Assembly (NCBI RefSeq): GCF_034931005.1
Contig: NZ_JAYGIN010000030.1
Span: 1 to 64,000 of the forward strand
DNA: 64,000 nucleotides
Origin: Arcicella sp034931005
Lineage (GTDB): Bacteria > Bacteroidota > Bacteroidia > Cytophagales > Spirosomataceae
Direction of reading: 5' to 3'
Positions 25,188 through 34,030 of the stretch are shown piece after piece. Each line of letters starts with the position of its first letter. Position 1 is the stretch's first letter. Position numbers and translations under genes: made by a program. The notes under the pieces are model-generated. The model had not been told where the DNA came from. It worked only from the letters and a program-made list of their open reading frames with translations, and did not search any database.

Positions 25188-25813
25188 TCTGTATCAAAAA
25201 GGTTGTTAACCTTCATTTCAATTTGTGTTATCTGAGCAATCAAAGCTGGGAATATTGGTGATGGAGTTCCTGGTTGTCCAGTCAATACTTTCATCTCTTT
25301 AAGCATCCCTGTAATATCAGTTAAAATTGTCTTGAGCGACTCTTCTGAGCTATTGATTATCAATTTTGTTTTAGCATGAATTTTGACATTTTCAGCCTTC
25401 AAACTAACTTCTGCTGATTCCTGTTTGATTGATACCTCGCCATCTTTCATTAAAACTTTTGAACCTACAACCTGGACCGACACGGCCATTTTGTCAATCG
25501 AAAATTTTGTCTTATCAATCACGCCAACAATGCTTTCAACTTCGTTACAAGCCACAATATAAAATTGTCCGTCGCTTTCACTTTGACTCAAACAACCGAG
25601 CAAAACAGTTGATTTTAATTTGGGCTTAACAACAACATACTCACCAGCTTCGTCGATGGCCGCTTTCAATCTAACACCCGACAACTCGAAGCCATCGGGA
25701 AACGTAACCGTAGCAACAAACCCTTGTACGTCCTCAACCGTAGCGATGTAAACAGGCAGAGCTGGCTGAGATATGACCCTTCTAAACTTCTGTAATAATT
25801 CTTGCTCCGTCAT
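25184..25813 (-). CDS. baseplate spike / gp45-gpV-like protein
   Basis: 209 aa. An OB-fold-like first half ('VATVEDVQGFVATVTFPDGFELSGVRLKA', 'KLKSTVLLGCLSQSES') is followed by a beta-helical repetitive stretch ('VSVQVVGSKVLMKDGEVSIKQESAEVSLKAENVKIHAKTKLII' region) as in phage spikes. The gene overlaps both neighbours by 4 bp and follows the gpD/P-like gene, the normal order for a contractile-tail phage. Confidence 0.75.
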   Translation of the reverse strand: MTEQELLQKFRRVISQPALPVYIATVEDVQGFVATVTFPDGFELSGVRLKAAIDEAGEYVVVKPKLKSTVLLGCLSQSESDGQFYIVACNEVESIVGVIDKTKFSIDKMAVSVQVVGSKVLMKDGEVSIKQESAEVSLKAENVKIHAKTKLIINSSEESLKTILTDITGMLKEMKVLTGQPGTPSPIFPALIAQITQIEMKVNNLFDTE

Positions 25814-26772
25814 AGTTTGATACCGAGCGATACGGCTCGCTCATAGCCTGTTGTACTACTAAATCTTACCTTAACCCCTTTCACATAATACCGCCCATCT
25901 CTATCAGGAAAATCACGGTCAACGATGAAAGCGGAGTAACCAACATCGCAGTAGGGGCGTCCCCAACTTACCAGCTCACCTCTATAACCTGTATAGGTTA
26001 GCGTTTTTAGGTACTCCTTTGCTCGTAGCTCCAAGCTGGTTTGGTCTGTAATGTTTCGAGCGTCGGGAAGCGTTATAACCTCACCTCCAGCCGTGCCAAT
26101 AACTACTTCTTTGGTGGCAGTATTGTCAGCCTTCAGCCCTTTGATTTTCACCTGAACTTTTACATCATCACCGTTTACCCATTTCAAGTTTGAGCCTTTT
26201 ACATTCTCTGAAAATGAAAAATAACAATCGCCAGTCTTTTCGGTATATTTCAAGTTTGCAATCAATTTTGTTCCTCGTATGTATATCGAAATTCCAAACT
26301 GTTGCTTGATTTTTTCTAATACTTCAAAACCACTTGCGTTCCTAATCACGAACTTATCATACTTCAAATCGCCAACTGTTGAACTCAGCTTAAACCCTCC
26401 AATCTGCCCAATAACATAATTCATAATATCATTGATAGACACATTTAGAAACTCTTTCGATTTGATTGGTTTGCGAAATCTGTACATAGCGTCTTCGCAC
26501 TCAATTACGCACGGATTATTTACGCTCAACGCTCTTACAAATCCTTCAAACTCCGTAGTGTACTGGTCATTATAACCAAGCTCAATTTTTACTGTGTCAC
26601 CTCTCTTAAATTTCCCTTCAATATTGAAAGGCTTATTGTGAATCATAAATGGCAGCGTTATTCTTGCCACATCGCTCAAAGCCTCCATCGTTGTATCAAC
26701 TTCTACATCAGTTATTCCATTGATTGTTTTGCCAGCGATTGTAATTCGATGGCACATCCATCTTATTGCCAT
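25810..26772 (-). CDS. baseplate hub protein, late-control D / Mu gp44-like
   Basis: 320 aa from ATG 26772, one base after the stop of the upstream gene (26774). A longer start at 26811 would overlap. Features of gpD-type hub proteins: 'DVEVDTTMEALSDVARITLPF', 'GDTVKIELGYN', and 'SINDIMNYVIGQIGG', followed by 'GFEVLEKIKQQFGISIYIRGTKLIANL'. It should form the trimeric hub under the spike encoded next. Confidence 0.8.
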   Translation of the reverse strand: MAIRWMCHRITIAGKTINGITDVEVDTTMEALSDVARITLPFMIHNKPFNIEGKFKRGDTVKIELGYNDQYTTEFEGFVRALSVNNPCVIECEDAMYRFRKPIKSKEFLNVSINDIMNYVIGQIGGFKLSSTVGDLKYDKFVIRNASGFEVLEKIKQQFGISIYIRGTKLIANLKYTEKTGDCYFSFSENVKGSNLKWVNGDDVKVQVKIKGLKADNTATKEVVIGTAGGEVITLPDARNITDQTSLELRAKEYLKTLTYTGYRGELVSWGRPYCDVGYSAFIVDRDFPDRDGRYYVKGVKVRFSSTTGYERAVSLGIKL

Positions 26773-26773
26773 A

Positions 26774-27007
26774 TTATTTAATATTTTTATAAAATTCTGC
26801 AAGCTCATCAATAGACTTATAACATCTCTTTTCTTCGATATGAATTATAGAGTCATTATCCATTAATGTTTGAGATTTACGCTCCATAAATGAATAAGTA
26901 ATCCTTCCATGTTTGTATTCTATGCCATATACAGGAAAAGAGACGATGTCGTTATTATGAATAAAGAAAGCAATCTCTTTTAAATTAAATCTTGTTTCAA
27001 TTGTCAT
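26774..27007 (-). CDS. small hypothetical phage protein, 77 aa
   Basis: No recognised family. It is hydrophilic and compact, with 'FIHNNDIVSFPVYGIEYKHGRITYSFMERK'-type beta-rich content in pieces. It lies between the DUF6046-like gene and the hub gene in the leftward tail operon, 5 bp from one neighbour and 1 bp from the next start. Confidence 0.6.
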   Translation of the reverse strand: MTIETRFNLKEIAFFIHNNDIVSFPVYGIEYKHGRITYSFMERKSQTLMDNDSIIHIEEKRCYKSIDELAEFYKNIK

Positions 27008-27012
27008 TTTTG

Positions 27013-27531
27013 TTATAAATTAAAAGGTTTGTCTGAATAACATTTATAAACAAAAGCTTGGTAATTATACCCATCCGTCGGCGGAAACTCAACCGACTCA
27101 ATGGCTAAATAGTTAATCCCGAATAAGCTCAAAAAAGGGCTTTCGACCTTAATCGCTCGACGGACTTCAAAGAAGTATCTCAAACGGTTAATGTCTGCCT
27201 GTGGAAGCTTTGTCGTATCATCAACATACACAATTCCCTTAATTTCCACCTGCCAATCATCCGCACTCCAAAGCTCTTTTACTGTACCAATGTCTCGATT
27301 TTTCAGAACAGGGTTGCGAATTATAACATTTTTACCATGTACTGAAACAATGGGTTCAAACGGTATTGTCCAGCTGTCAGGATTAAAAACATCGTCTCCG
27401 TCATAACTCATTGTCACAGGACAACGAATCGTCCTACCTTCAGCTTCACCCGAAAGCTTCTTTTGAATTTCACCAGTAAACCCGAAAACATTTTTATACA
27501 GGTCGGCCAAAGCCACGTCTATTAATGCCAT
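27013..27531 (-). CDS. tail protein after the tape measure (DUF6046-like)
   Basis: 172 aa. It resembles the DUF6046-type proteins found after tape measures in Bacteroidota phages ('IVSVHGKNVIIRNPVLKN...GTVKELWSADDWQVEIKGI', 'FGINYLAIESVEFPPTDGYNYQAFVYKCYSD'). It probably links the tube or tape-measure end to the hub, in the place of Mu gp43. Just before its ATG is a sequence shared with the RHH-gene operator (GTACGTAC palindrome, see 27527). Confidence 0.65.
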   Translation of the reverse strand: MALIDVALADLYKNVFGFTGEIQKKLSGEAEGRTIRCPVTMSYDGDDVFNPDSWTIPFEPIVSVHGKNVIIRNPVLKNRDIGTVKELWSADDWQVEIKGIVYVDDTTKLPQADINRLRYFFEVRRAIKVESPFLSLFGINYLAIESVEFPPTDGYNYQAFVYKCYSDKPFNL

Positions 27532-27546
27532 TTTTGTACGTACATA
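27527..27546. promoter_or_regulatory. GTACGTAC site at the start of the DUF6046-like gene
   Basis: GCCATTTTTGTACGTACA matches 17 of 18 bases of the site at 43913-43930 (GCTATTTTTGTACGTACA), which lies just upstream of an RHH-like gene. On the sense strand it overlaps the ATG at 27531. It is a candidate operator. Confidence 0.4.
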
Positions 27547-27557
27547 AAAGTTTAAAA

Positions 27558-29759
27558 CTATTCATAAGCCAATCTATCACCCGAACTTAACAAACGGTTA
27601 ATCGTGTCTAAAACATCATCGCCAACCTTCTTTCCTGTTTGCTCCGTATTCACATAATTGTTAATCGTCTCTACAAGATTCTTTACAGTGATGTTAATGG
27701 TTCGGCTTTTTGCTCCTTCTACGCTATCGCTAATTCCTGAGCCTTTACCACCAGCTCCACCAGCTCCAGCTCCGTCCGCTCCGCCGTCTGCTCCCATTCC
27801 TGCAAACGCTCCAGCTCCATCAAACAGCCCTTTGTTTTGTGCGTTGTTTTTATTTGCCAACGCCACAGCCTTATCTGCCGCTTTTGAATTATACCCAGCC
27901 TTAAACTTGTCAGCCAAATTACTGGCAACATCAAACGCCATTTTACCAGCTCCGACCGCAATACCAAGCGGCGTAAATGGCAGCACCTTTTTTACAATGT
28001 CTGTAAATGGCTTTACAAATTCTTTCACCTTTTCAAAAGCACTGGTTATCTTATCAGTAATCCAATCCCAAACACCACCAACTTTTTCTTTCACCCAGTT
28101 GAATGCTCTCACGATGGCTTCCACATAAGGCCTTACTGGCTCATACATTTCGTAGAATTTTCTAACGACCATGTCCTTAATCATCAACCAGCTACCGTAT
28201 AGAAACTGTCCAATCTTTGTCATCCAAGCTGATACCGTATTCCAAACTATCATAAAAGTCTCTGAGATAGATGACCACACGGCCTTGATGCCTTCCCAGC
28301 TTCGAACTACAACCTCTCTAAATTTTTCCGAATTTTGCCAAGCATAAGTAAGAGCTGCTACAAGAGCGACAATGCCGACAATTATCAATCCTATTGGAGT
28401 TACCAAGAAACTCGCATTTAGAGCAGCCCAAGCCATTTTTACATTTTGAATAATCGCAGGTACATCAACAAATTTCTTAAACATCACATAAGCCCCGATT
28501 CCTTTCGCTATCGTGTCAGAAAAAGGCAACAATTGAAAGATTGAGATAAGATTATTGACAACGCTTCCAACAAACCGAACTATGCCAGCCAATGAATTAA
28601 ACACGACCGAAATGCCATTGATAATTCCTATTACTCCATCGCCTTCTCGTGGCAACAACCCGAAGGCTTCGAGTATTTTTTGTACAGCTGAAAACAATGG
28701 GCTGAATGATTTTGCAAAGTTTGAAATCGCATCTCCAGCAGGTTGAAAATTATCTATAAACTTATTAACCCAATCCAACAACCCATTAAGCATTGGTAAT
28801 TTTGACATTGAAAAACGCTCAAACTTATCTTGAATCGTGCCTATCAACTTTTGCATTTTCCCGAAAGTGGTATTGGCAATTGTATCTAAATAGCCAAAAT
28901 ATTTACCTCCTTTACTGGTCATCGCTTCCAAAGCTTTTTGAACATCCATGAACGATATTTCGCCAGCTTCTTTCATCTTATTAAACGATGCAACCGACAC
29001 GCCTTTCATCTTTGCAATTTGCTCTTGTAAACCTAATATTCCGTGATTTGCCAGCTCATTCAGCTCATCACCCTGAAGACGGCCAACGCCTTTAATTTGA
29101 CCCATTGTTCGGGTGATACCCTTCAAAGCTTCACCATCACCTCCAGCTAAATTCCCATACATTTTAATTTGGGACAAAGACTTATTCGCACCGAACTGCT
29201 CAACAATCTTTGCACCTGAACTCAATACATCATTGTTCTTGTAGATTGAATCATTACCAAATTGATTAAGCTGCTCAAAGACTTGTAAGCCTTGCTTCTT
29301 TCCTGCAAATTGCTGGTATTTCGCTTGAGTCAATTCTCGTTGCATTCCTGACTCAGCCATACCATTCGCTCCAGCTGCCAACGTACTCGCCGCAAATAAT
29401 GGCAAAAGCCGTCGGCTTAAACCAGCCATTAGTCCACCACTACTACTTCCTAAACTTCCATCGGCTCGACTGTTCATTTGTTCAAGCCTTGTTAGCTCAC
29501 CTTGTAAAGTCCTGAGCTGGCGATTGGCATTTGCAATCTGAGTAGTATCAACTCCAATCCTGAGCGAGTCCCGTGTTGAACGCAGTTTGTCGATTTGCTC
29601 CCTGAGCGATGTCACTGAGTTCGCAGCTCTGTTAAACGTTCCACCCATCGCTCGGCCAGCTCTGTCAACTACATTTTGAGCAGCATCGACCGCCTGCATA
29701 ATCCGTCGAGTCGGAGCGGTTATCATATCAATCACTCGCCAAGTCGCTAAAAAATCCAT
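27558..29759 (-). CDS. tail tape measure protein
   Basis: 733 aa. The N-terminus is coiled coil, then the tape-measure N-terminal domain ('YGNLAGGDGEALKGITRTMGQIKGVGRLQGDELNELANHGI' type region near residue 205-250, 'GISFMDVQKALEAMTSKGGKYFG'-like). Two hydrophobic helices lie about 455-480, and the C-terminal part has 'WDWITDKITSAFEKVKEFV' repeats. Length predicts a contractile tail of about 100 nm by the usual 0.15 nm per residue rule. It follows the frameshifted chaperone, as in most tailed phages. Confidence 0.93.
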   Translation of the reverse strand: MDFLATWRVIDMITAPTRRIMQAVDAAQNVVDRAGRAMGGTFNRAANSVTSLREQIDKLRSTRDSLRIGVDTTQIANANRQLRTLQGELTRLEQMNSRADGSLGSSSGGLMAGLSRRLLPLFAASTLAAGANGMAESGMQRELTQAKYQQFAGKKQGLQVFEQLNQFGNDSIYKNNDVLSSGAKIVEQFGANKSLSQIKMYGNLAGGDGEALKGITRTMGQIKGVGRLQGDELNELANHGILGLQEQIAKMKGVSVASFNKMKEAGEISFMDVQKALEAMTSKGGKYFGYLDTIANTTFGKMQKLIGTIQDKFERFSMSKLPMLNGLLDWVNKFIDNFQPAGDAISNFAKSFSPLFSAVQKILEAFGLLPREGDGVIGIINGISVVFNSLAGIVRFVGSVVNNLISIFQLLPFSDTIAKGIGAYVMFKKFVDVPAIIQNVKMAWAALNASFLVTPIGLIIVGIVALVAALTYAWQNSEKFREVVVRSWEGIKAVWSSISETFMIVWNTVSAWMTKIGQFLYGSWLMIKDMVVRKFYEMYEPVRPYVEAIVRAFNWVKEKVGGVWDWITDKITSAFEKVKEFVKPFTDIVKKVLPFTPLGIAVGAGKMAFDVASNLADKFKAGYNSKAADKAVALANKNNAQNKGLFDGAGAFAGMGADGGADGAGAGGAGGKGSGISDSVEGAKSRTINITVKNLVETINNYVNTEQTGKKVGDDVLDTINRLLSSGDRLAYE

Positions 29760-29774
29760 GTCTTTAAAATTTAA

Positions 29775-29820
29775 AACCCCTAAGAGGAGCGATAACGCTC
29801 CCCGTTAGGGGTTGGGGGGC
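29775..29820. repeat. REP-like palindrome between tape measure and chaperone genes
   Basis: ACCCCTAA...TTAGGGGT encloses GGAGCG-ATAA-CGCTCC, ending GGTTGGGGGGC. It is GC-rich and resembles the CCCCTCTCC-type repeats at 53423 and 60646 in composition ('accccTAA...gttggggggc'). Confidence 0.6.
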
Positions 29821-29822
29821 TT

Positions 29823-30017
29823 TTATTTTTTGTCCGATTTAATCGGCTTAGTCATCTGTAACAAATAGAAAGCTTCACGCCAAAGCTGAGCAAAATCATC
29901 GTCCGTTAGCTCGTATGGGTCAACCTTAAAGAAGTACCTAATCCAAGCGGCCATTTGTGGCATTTGAAACGTCTCAAGGTCAACTTCAATTGGAGGCGTG
30001 TCGCTTAAAGCTTTTTT
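29823..30017 (-). CDS. -1 frame extension of the tail-assembly chaperone (gpGT-like)
   Basis: In the -1 frame from codon GCT at 30011, 62 sense codons run to a TAA at 29823: ALSDTPPIEVDLETFQMPQM near the start, then 'AAWIRYFFKVDPYELTDDDFAQLWREAFYL'-type sequence. It overlaps the end of the 0-frame gene at the canonical heptamer A AAA AAG (30017-30011), read in frame as TTA-AAA-AAG. Slippage would give a chaperone of about 181 aa. The only ATGs within it are 18 or more codons in. Position directly upstream of the tape measure matches the lambda G/GT, Mu and similar arrangements. Confidence 0.75.
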   Translation of the reverse strand, partial: KKALSDTPPIEVDLETFQMPQMAAWIRYFFKVDPYELTDDDFAQLWREAFYLLQMTKPIKSDKK

Positions 30018-30367
30018 AAGCTACCCTGTACAACTTCAAATAGGTTTGCGGCTTGCAATGCGGCCACAACGCCGACTGTATCCTGAAAATTAATATCGGT
30101 CATCTCATCGTCACCATCAATCCAGCACATCTTTAAAAAACTTTCACCCATGCTTAACGGGTCTTTTTTCGACATGGCGTGTCCTATTTCCTTTCTCCCT
30201 GGCTTTTTCAAAATGGCATAGTAAACGCCTTCTTTTTGCTCAATTACTTCCGACTCATCTTCTTCAGATGTGTCAGTTGCGGTTTTGGTTGTATCTACTT
30301 TTAGTAAGTAGGTTGTGATTCCTGAAGCTTTGTGCTTTGCAACAATCTCATCTGTAATTTTACTCAT
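30005..30367 (-). CDS. tail-assembly chaperone (gpG-like)
   Basis: 120 aa, acidic and small as usual for this role: 'VDTTKTATDTSEEDESEVIEQKEGVYYAILKKPGRKEIGHAM', 'LKMCWIDGDDEM' and 'GVVAALQAANLFEVVQGSLKKL'. Encoded two genes after the tube and just before the tape measure. Its end carries the slippery heptamer described for 29823-30017, so both a short and a long form are expected; they would assist tape-measure folding and tube assembly. Confidence 0.75.
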   Translation of the reverse strand: MSKITDEIVAKHKASGITTYLLKVDTTKTATDTSEEDESEVIEQKEGVYYAILKKPGRKEIGHAMSKKDPLSMGESFLKMCWIDGDDEMTDINFQDTVGVVAALQAANLFEVVQGSLKKL

Positions 30368-30492
30368 TTCCTTGCTTGTTTAAACGCTATTTAACTGATA
30401 CTTAATTGGCATTTTAGAGCCGAATAAACGGCTCTATGGGAGTACCCAAAACCCTTTCTTACAATATTTCAAAGCTCCATTACAAAGTTTAG

Positions 30493-30526
30493 GTTTGGGT
30501 AGGACTGCAAGCCCTACCCGCCCCAA
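30493..30526. repeat. GC-rich hairpin between tail genes
   Basis: GGGTAGG (30497-30503) pairs with CCTACCC (30513-30519) inside GGTTTGGG...CCCCAACC. It lies in the 190-bp gap between the chaperone and the gene starting at 31847, and may be a REP or a weak regulatory hairpin. The rest of that gap shows nothing else. Confidence 0.45.
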
Positions 30527-30557
30527 CCAACAAAGCAAGGAAGCAATTTGGCTCTTA

Positions 30558-31847
30558 TTATTCGCCTGTGACAAATGGTGTATATCCAATTATTACCCAC
30601 TGGCCATCATAGCTCTCGAATATTGCACTATTAACATAGTAGCGATAGCCATTAGGTACATTTTCGGCATTGTACTCAGGTACAGGCAGTGAAAAAGACC
30701 CCATCGCCGTAATATCTGCTCCTGCATGGATTTCTGTCAATGACATTTCCGACAGAATGAGGTTAAAATATGCTTCAGAAGATTGCTTAACAACGAGCTT
30801 TGCGTACTGAGCAAAACGGCTTATGTTGATATTATTACCAGCGATTGATGCAAATGGCTGTCCACCCATTGCACGTCTTAACCGAGTTGTTTGGTTTGCA
30901 TCAAAGTGAGAGAAGCCAAACATAAGGGTATAAGGAGCAACAGAGCGAGGATTAACAACCTTTGTTCCTGAAGGAATCGAAACACCTTGATATGGCGTAT
31001 TAAGAAAAAGTTTAACGCCCGATGCCGTGTTCAAATGTCCCGTAGCTGGATAAGCATTAACAATCCTGTTTTTGCCGTAGGTTGTTGACTTTTTCCCATT
31101 TTTGAAGGTATAGTTCAAAAATGCCAAATTCCTTTGGCCATCTGAACCACCGCCCGAAACGAAGCTTGGCACGCCCGAAATATTAATATAAGTATCTCCA
31201 GCATTGAGCGGAGCTGTAAGTACAGTACTACTCTGCTCGTAACTAATGTAAGATAGCTCAATCAAATCACCATCTTGGTCGTAGAACTGAAGTCCTACAC
31301 CAAACTCCGAATCAACAGCATCCGTACTCGCCAATAAATCAAGCAAATACATCTTGGACGGATTAATAGCAATGAGTCCGTCGGTCGTTACATAAGCTTT
31401 CGTATCTGTTGAAAAACTTTGTTGTGCAATTGCGTTTGGAAAGACGGCTGAAAGATTCGACTCATCCCCAACGTAGGGCTGAAACTTTGAGAAGTTAACC
31501 TTTCCGCCAAGCTCCCCAAAGCCATTAATAATAAGGTTATCCTGTAAAACCGAAGCAGAACCATGAGGCAAAAACACCCACTTTCCTGAAAACGGCATAG
31601 CTTCAGGAGTAACTGCTGTTGGTCGAGGAATCGTAACGATTGCCGTTGAAATCAATTGAGCCGCATACGCCTGAGCATCAGGAAGCTCCGTAAAAAGCTC
31701 GCCATCGACGGTTTGATAGAGAACTTCTGCTGAAGTGAACTTTTCAAAAGCTTCTAAAACTTGAGCTGCGTGAGTCATTTTTTTACGAGTAAATAAGATA
31801 AAGATTAATCCTACACAAAGGACTGTAATTACTACCGAATAAGTCAT
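30558..31847 (-). CDS. virion protein of unknown role between tube and chaperone, 429 aa
   Basis: ATG 31847 overlaps the previous stop (TAATG), which favours it, but it adds a 23-residue hydrophobic leader 'VVITVLCVGLIFILFTRKK' that is odd for a virion protein. An alternative ATG at 31778 gives 'MTHAAQVLEAFEKFTSAEVLYQ' in sense and a normal soluble protein of 406 aa. The bulk is beta-rich with 'GDTYINISGVPSFVSGGG' and 'GVSIPSGTKVVNP', recalling capsid or tail decoration proteins. No family recognised. Confidence 0.6.
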   Translation of the reverse strand: MTYSVVITVLCVGLIFILFTRKKMTHAAQVLEAFEKFTSAEVLYQTVDGELFTELPDAQAYAAQLISTAIVTIPRPTAVTPEAMPFSGKWVFLPHGSASVLQDNLIINGFGELGGKVNFSKFQPYVGDESNLSAVFPNAIAQQSFSTDTKAYVTTDGLIAINPSKMYLLDLLASTDAVDSEFGVGLQFYDQDGDLIELSYISYEQSSTVLTAPLNAGDTYINISGVPSFVSGGGSDGQRNLAFLNYTFKNGKKSTTYGKNRIVNAYPATGHLNTASGVKLFLNTPYQGVSIPSGTKVVNPRSVAPYTLMFGFSHFDANQTTRLRRAMGGQPFASIAGNNINISRFAQYAKLVVKQSSEAYFNLILSEMSLTEIHAGADITAMGSFSLPVPEYNAENVPNGYRYYVNSAIFESYDGQWVIIGYTPFVTGE

Positions 31848-32278
31848 TATGCGTATTTGATGTCAAGAGCCTCAAAAGGCAATGGAATAATAATCTCCAT
31901 ATCACCTTGCTTAACACCCTGTCCGATTTCAGTTACTACAATCCCAATGATTGTATTTACAGCCAAATCGCCAGCTTCATTTGAGTAGGCGACAGTAAGC
32001 GTTAAGTCTTTTAATCCCGATACGCCTTTATTACCAGTTTGGGCAAGTAATACATCAAAGTCAGATTTGTACATTTCAATCTTACCTTTTACGTCGATAT
32101 TCCCCGACTTAATGCCGAAAGCCTTAACACCCTTGCCTCTCAGCTTTTTCACCTCTTGGCTTTCAGTATGCTCGACCGCAACCGCCTTCGTTAATAATTT
32201 TCCTTGCAAGGCAATATCAACGTCGCTCCAGCCAAATTCTCTTGAATTGAACATTTTTGTATTAGTTATTTTGGCCAA
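31847..32278 (-). CDS. tail tube protein
   Basis: 143 aa, the right length for a contractile-tail tube subunit. It lies directly after the sheath gene. 'FNSREFGWSDVDIALQGKLL', 'IKSGNIDVKGKIEMYKSDFDVLLAQTGNKGVSGLKDL' and 'VTEIGQGVKQGDMEIIIPLPFEALDI' fit the beta-barrel tube fold. Confidence comes from synteny and size rather than a recognised signature. Confidence 0.75.
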   Translation of the reverse strand: MAKITNTKMFNSREFGWSDVDIALQGKLLTKAVAVEHTESQEVKKLRGKGVKAFGIKSGNIDVKGKIEMYKSDFDVLLAQTGNKGVSGLKDLTLTVAYSNEAGDLAVNTIIGIVVTEIGQGVKQGDMEIIIPLPFEALDIKYA

Positions 32279-32306
32279 CCCAAAGGCTGGCCAAATGTGA
32301 GCTTAA

Positions 32307-33530
32307 TTAAACTGTTGTAGCCGATGGATTTTTAAACTTTAACAATCCAGATATTTTCTTGGTATGTCCTACTGGCGTAATTGTTGCTTGCACTTCCCAC
32401 TCATCCGTCGAAATAACATTCTGAGACGGGTCGATATAAACCTCAAATCCTGAAATATTATTTTGATTAACCATTTGTTGCTGGAGAGCATTAGCGAACA
32501 CCTGTTGTAAATACGCAACTTGAGACGGTGCAATTTTCCCGTCGGCCGTGATACTAATTTCATCACCCAACTCAAGAACATACGTGCCGTACAGTAATCG
32601 CAAAGCTTTGTCCATTGCTCGGTTATTGGTCACGCTCAAGAAATCGTCATTGGAAGCCGTAGCCGTCGGGTCATCATTGAAATAATAACCTGAAAGCCCC
32701 GTAAACTTGCGAATAAATAAGTAGCCCTTATCCTGAATAGCATCCATTTGAGTCTTACTGTAACGCTCAATGTTTTGCCCATTCGTAAATGTCGCTTGCG
32801 TGATATTCAAACCGCCGTCCTTCACACGAGCTGGCGAACGTTGTACAGGAATTAAAGCAAACTTGCCCAACACAGCTCCGATACACGCCGAGCCTCCATT
32901 ATAACCAGCGGCCGCTGAGCCACACAATACTGGAGTGACTTTTCGGTATGAATATGTACGCATATCAAGCAAGTCAGCCACAACGCCAGTCCATCCTCTG
33001 CAATCAACAAAACCCGAAAATGGCTGTATATTATCGCTATACTCAATAGCCATCGTGTTTAATTTCAGCATTGCCGTATGGGTATCAGCATCAATACCAC
33101 CCAAATTAGTTTGGTTGTACGTAATAGCTGAAGAGATGTAACGAGCAATCCCCAAAAGCGTAATTCTACCGCCAGCATAATCTAATAAAGTACGCACTGA
33201 ATTATTGCCAGTATTAGTTGGGTCGCACATTTGGGTCATAGTACGCTCCATCGGATAAGTCATAAAATACAATTCTGCTCCATTGCCAGCCGTATCGTAG
33301 TATTCCTTAATTTGCTTCCAAGCGTCAATATTTTCCGCAATGTCATTTGCAGCCGTAAGCCCAAAACTTTCAGCTTCTTTTAGGCTGAAAATCTGCTTTG
33401 GCGTATAAAGTGGTAAATTAGGCTTTGCAGTAGCAGGAATTGCCAAACCTGCTACTCCATCATCCGTTGTGGCGGTTCGCCCTAACTGATAATTGCCTAT
33501 TGTGATTGAAACATTTGGTAAGCCATTCAT
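32307..33530 (-). CDS. tail sheath protein (DUF2586-like)
   Basis: 407 aa. The start 'GLPNVSITIGNYQLGRTATTDDGVAGLAI' and the end 'WEVQATITPVGHTKKISGLLKF' with 'NISGFEVYIDPSQNV' match the DUF2586/contractile sheath pattern in Bacteroidota Mu-like phages. It stands between the capsid set and the tube gene. An ATCTAACCACTAAT leader motif lies 10 bp before the ATG. Confidence 0.8.
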   Translation of the reverse strand: MNGLPNVSITIGNYQLGRTATTDDGVAGLAIPATAKPNLPLYTPKQIFSLKEAESFGLTAANDIAENIDAWKQIKEYYDTAGNGAELYFMTYPMERTMTQMCDPTNTGNNSVRTLLDYAGGRITLLGIARYISSAITYNQTNLGGIDADTHTAMLKLNTMAIEYSDNIQPFSGFVDCRGWTGVVADLLDMRTYSYRKVTPVLCGSAAAGYNGGSACIGAVLGKFALIPVQRSPARVKDGGLNITQATFTNGQNIERYSKTQMDAIQDKGYLFIRKFTGLSGYYFNDDPTATASNDDFLSVTNNRAMDKALRLLYGTYVLELGDEISITADGKIAPSQVAYLQQVFANALQQQMVNQNNISGFEVYIDPSQNVISTDEWEVQATITPVGHTKKISGLLKFKNPSATTV

Positions 33531-33561
33531 TAGAAAAAAAATTAGTGGTTAGATTGATAAA

Positions 33562-33963
33562 CTAAGCGTCTTTACCTTTTTTTGCTTTTGTCTCATCAGT
33601 CACAGCTGCTTCTTTAGTTGCAGGAGTTTCATCAGTCACAGCTGCTTCTTTAGTTGCAGGAGTTTCATCAGTCACAGCTGCTTCTTTAGTTGCAGGAGTT
33701 TCTTTAGTCGCTTGCGTGTCTTCATCGCTTTCAGCCTCTGGATTTTCATCTTCAGTATCATCAGTAGAAGAAACAACAGCATTTGCACTCTTAATCTCAT
33801 CCTTTGGAGCTTCTTCCAACTCTTCACGAAGCACCTTTTTGACATTGAGCTTAAAATGTTTCGCATGGCCTTTCGCATCTTCTTCATTCAAAAACGCATC
33901 TGAACCTGCAACGTAGCATTCTTTTGCGTCGGGAAACTGTTCAAATAAAATACGTACATTCAT
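33562..33963 (-). CDS. small head protein with tandem repeat tail (Mu gp35 position)
   Basis: 133 aa. The N-terminal 40 residues ('FPDAKECYVAGSDAFLNEEDAKGHAKHFKLNVKKV') look like a FluMu/gp35-type small domain. The rest is a low-complexity acidic linker carrying about three copies of the 12-residue unit KEAAVTDETPAT, encoded by near-identical 36-bp repeats (about 33596-33700). It follows the capsid gene. The linker length is likely variable by slippage. Confidence 0.65.
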   Translation of the reverse strand: MNVRILFEQFPDAKECYVAGSDAFLNEEDAKGHAKHFKLNVKKVLREELEEAPKDEIKSANAVVSSTDDTEDENPEAESDEDTQATKETPATKEAAVTDETPATKEAAVTDETPATKEAAVTDETKAKKGKDA

Positions 33964-34030
33964 ATTAGTATGGGCTAACTACTTGTTGCCTTTCGTTAGC
34001 CCGTTTGGGGGTTGTTATCTTGATAAAAAA

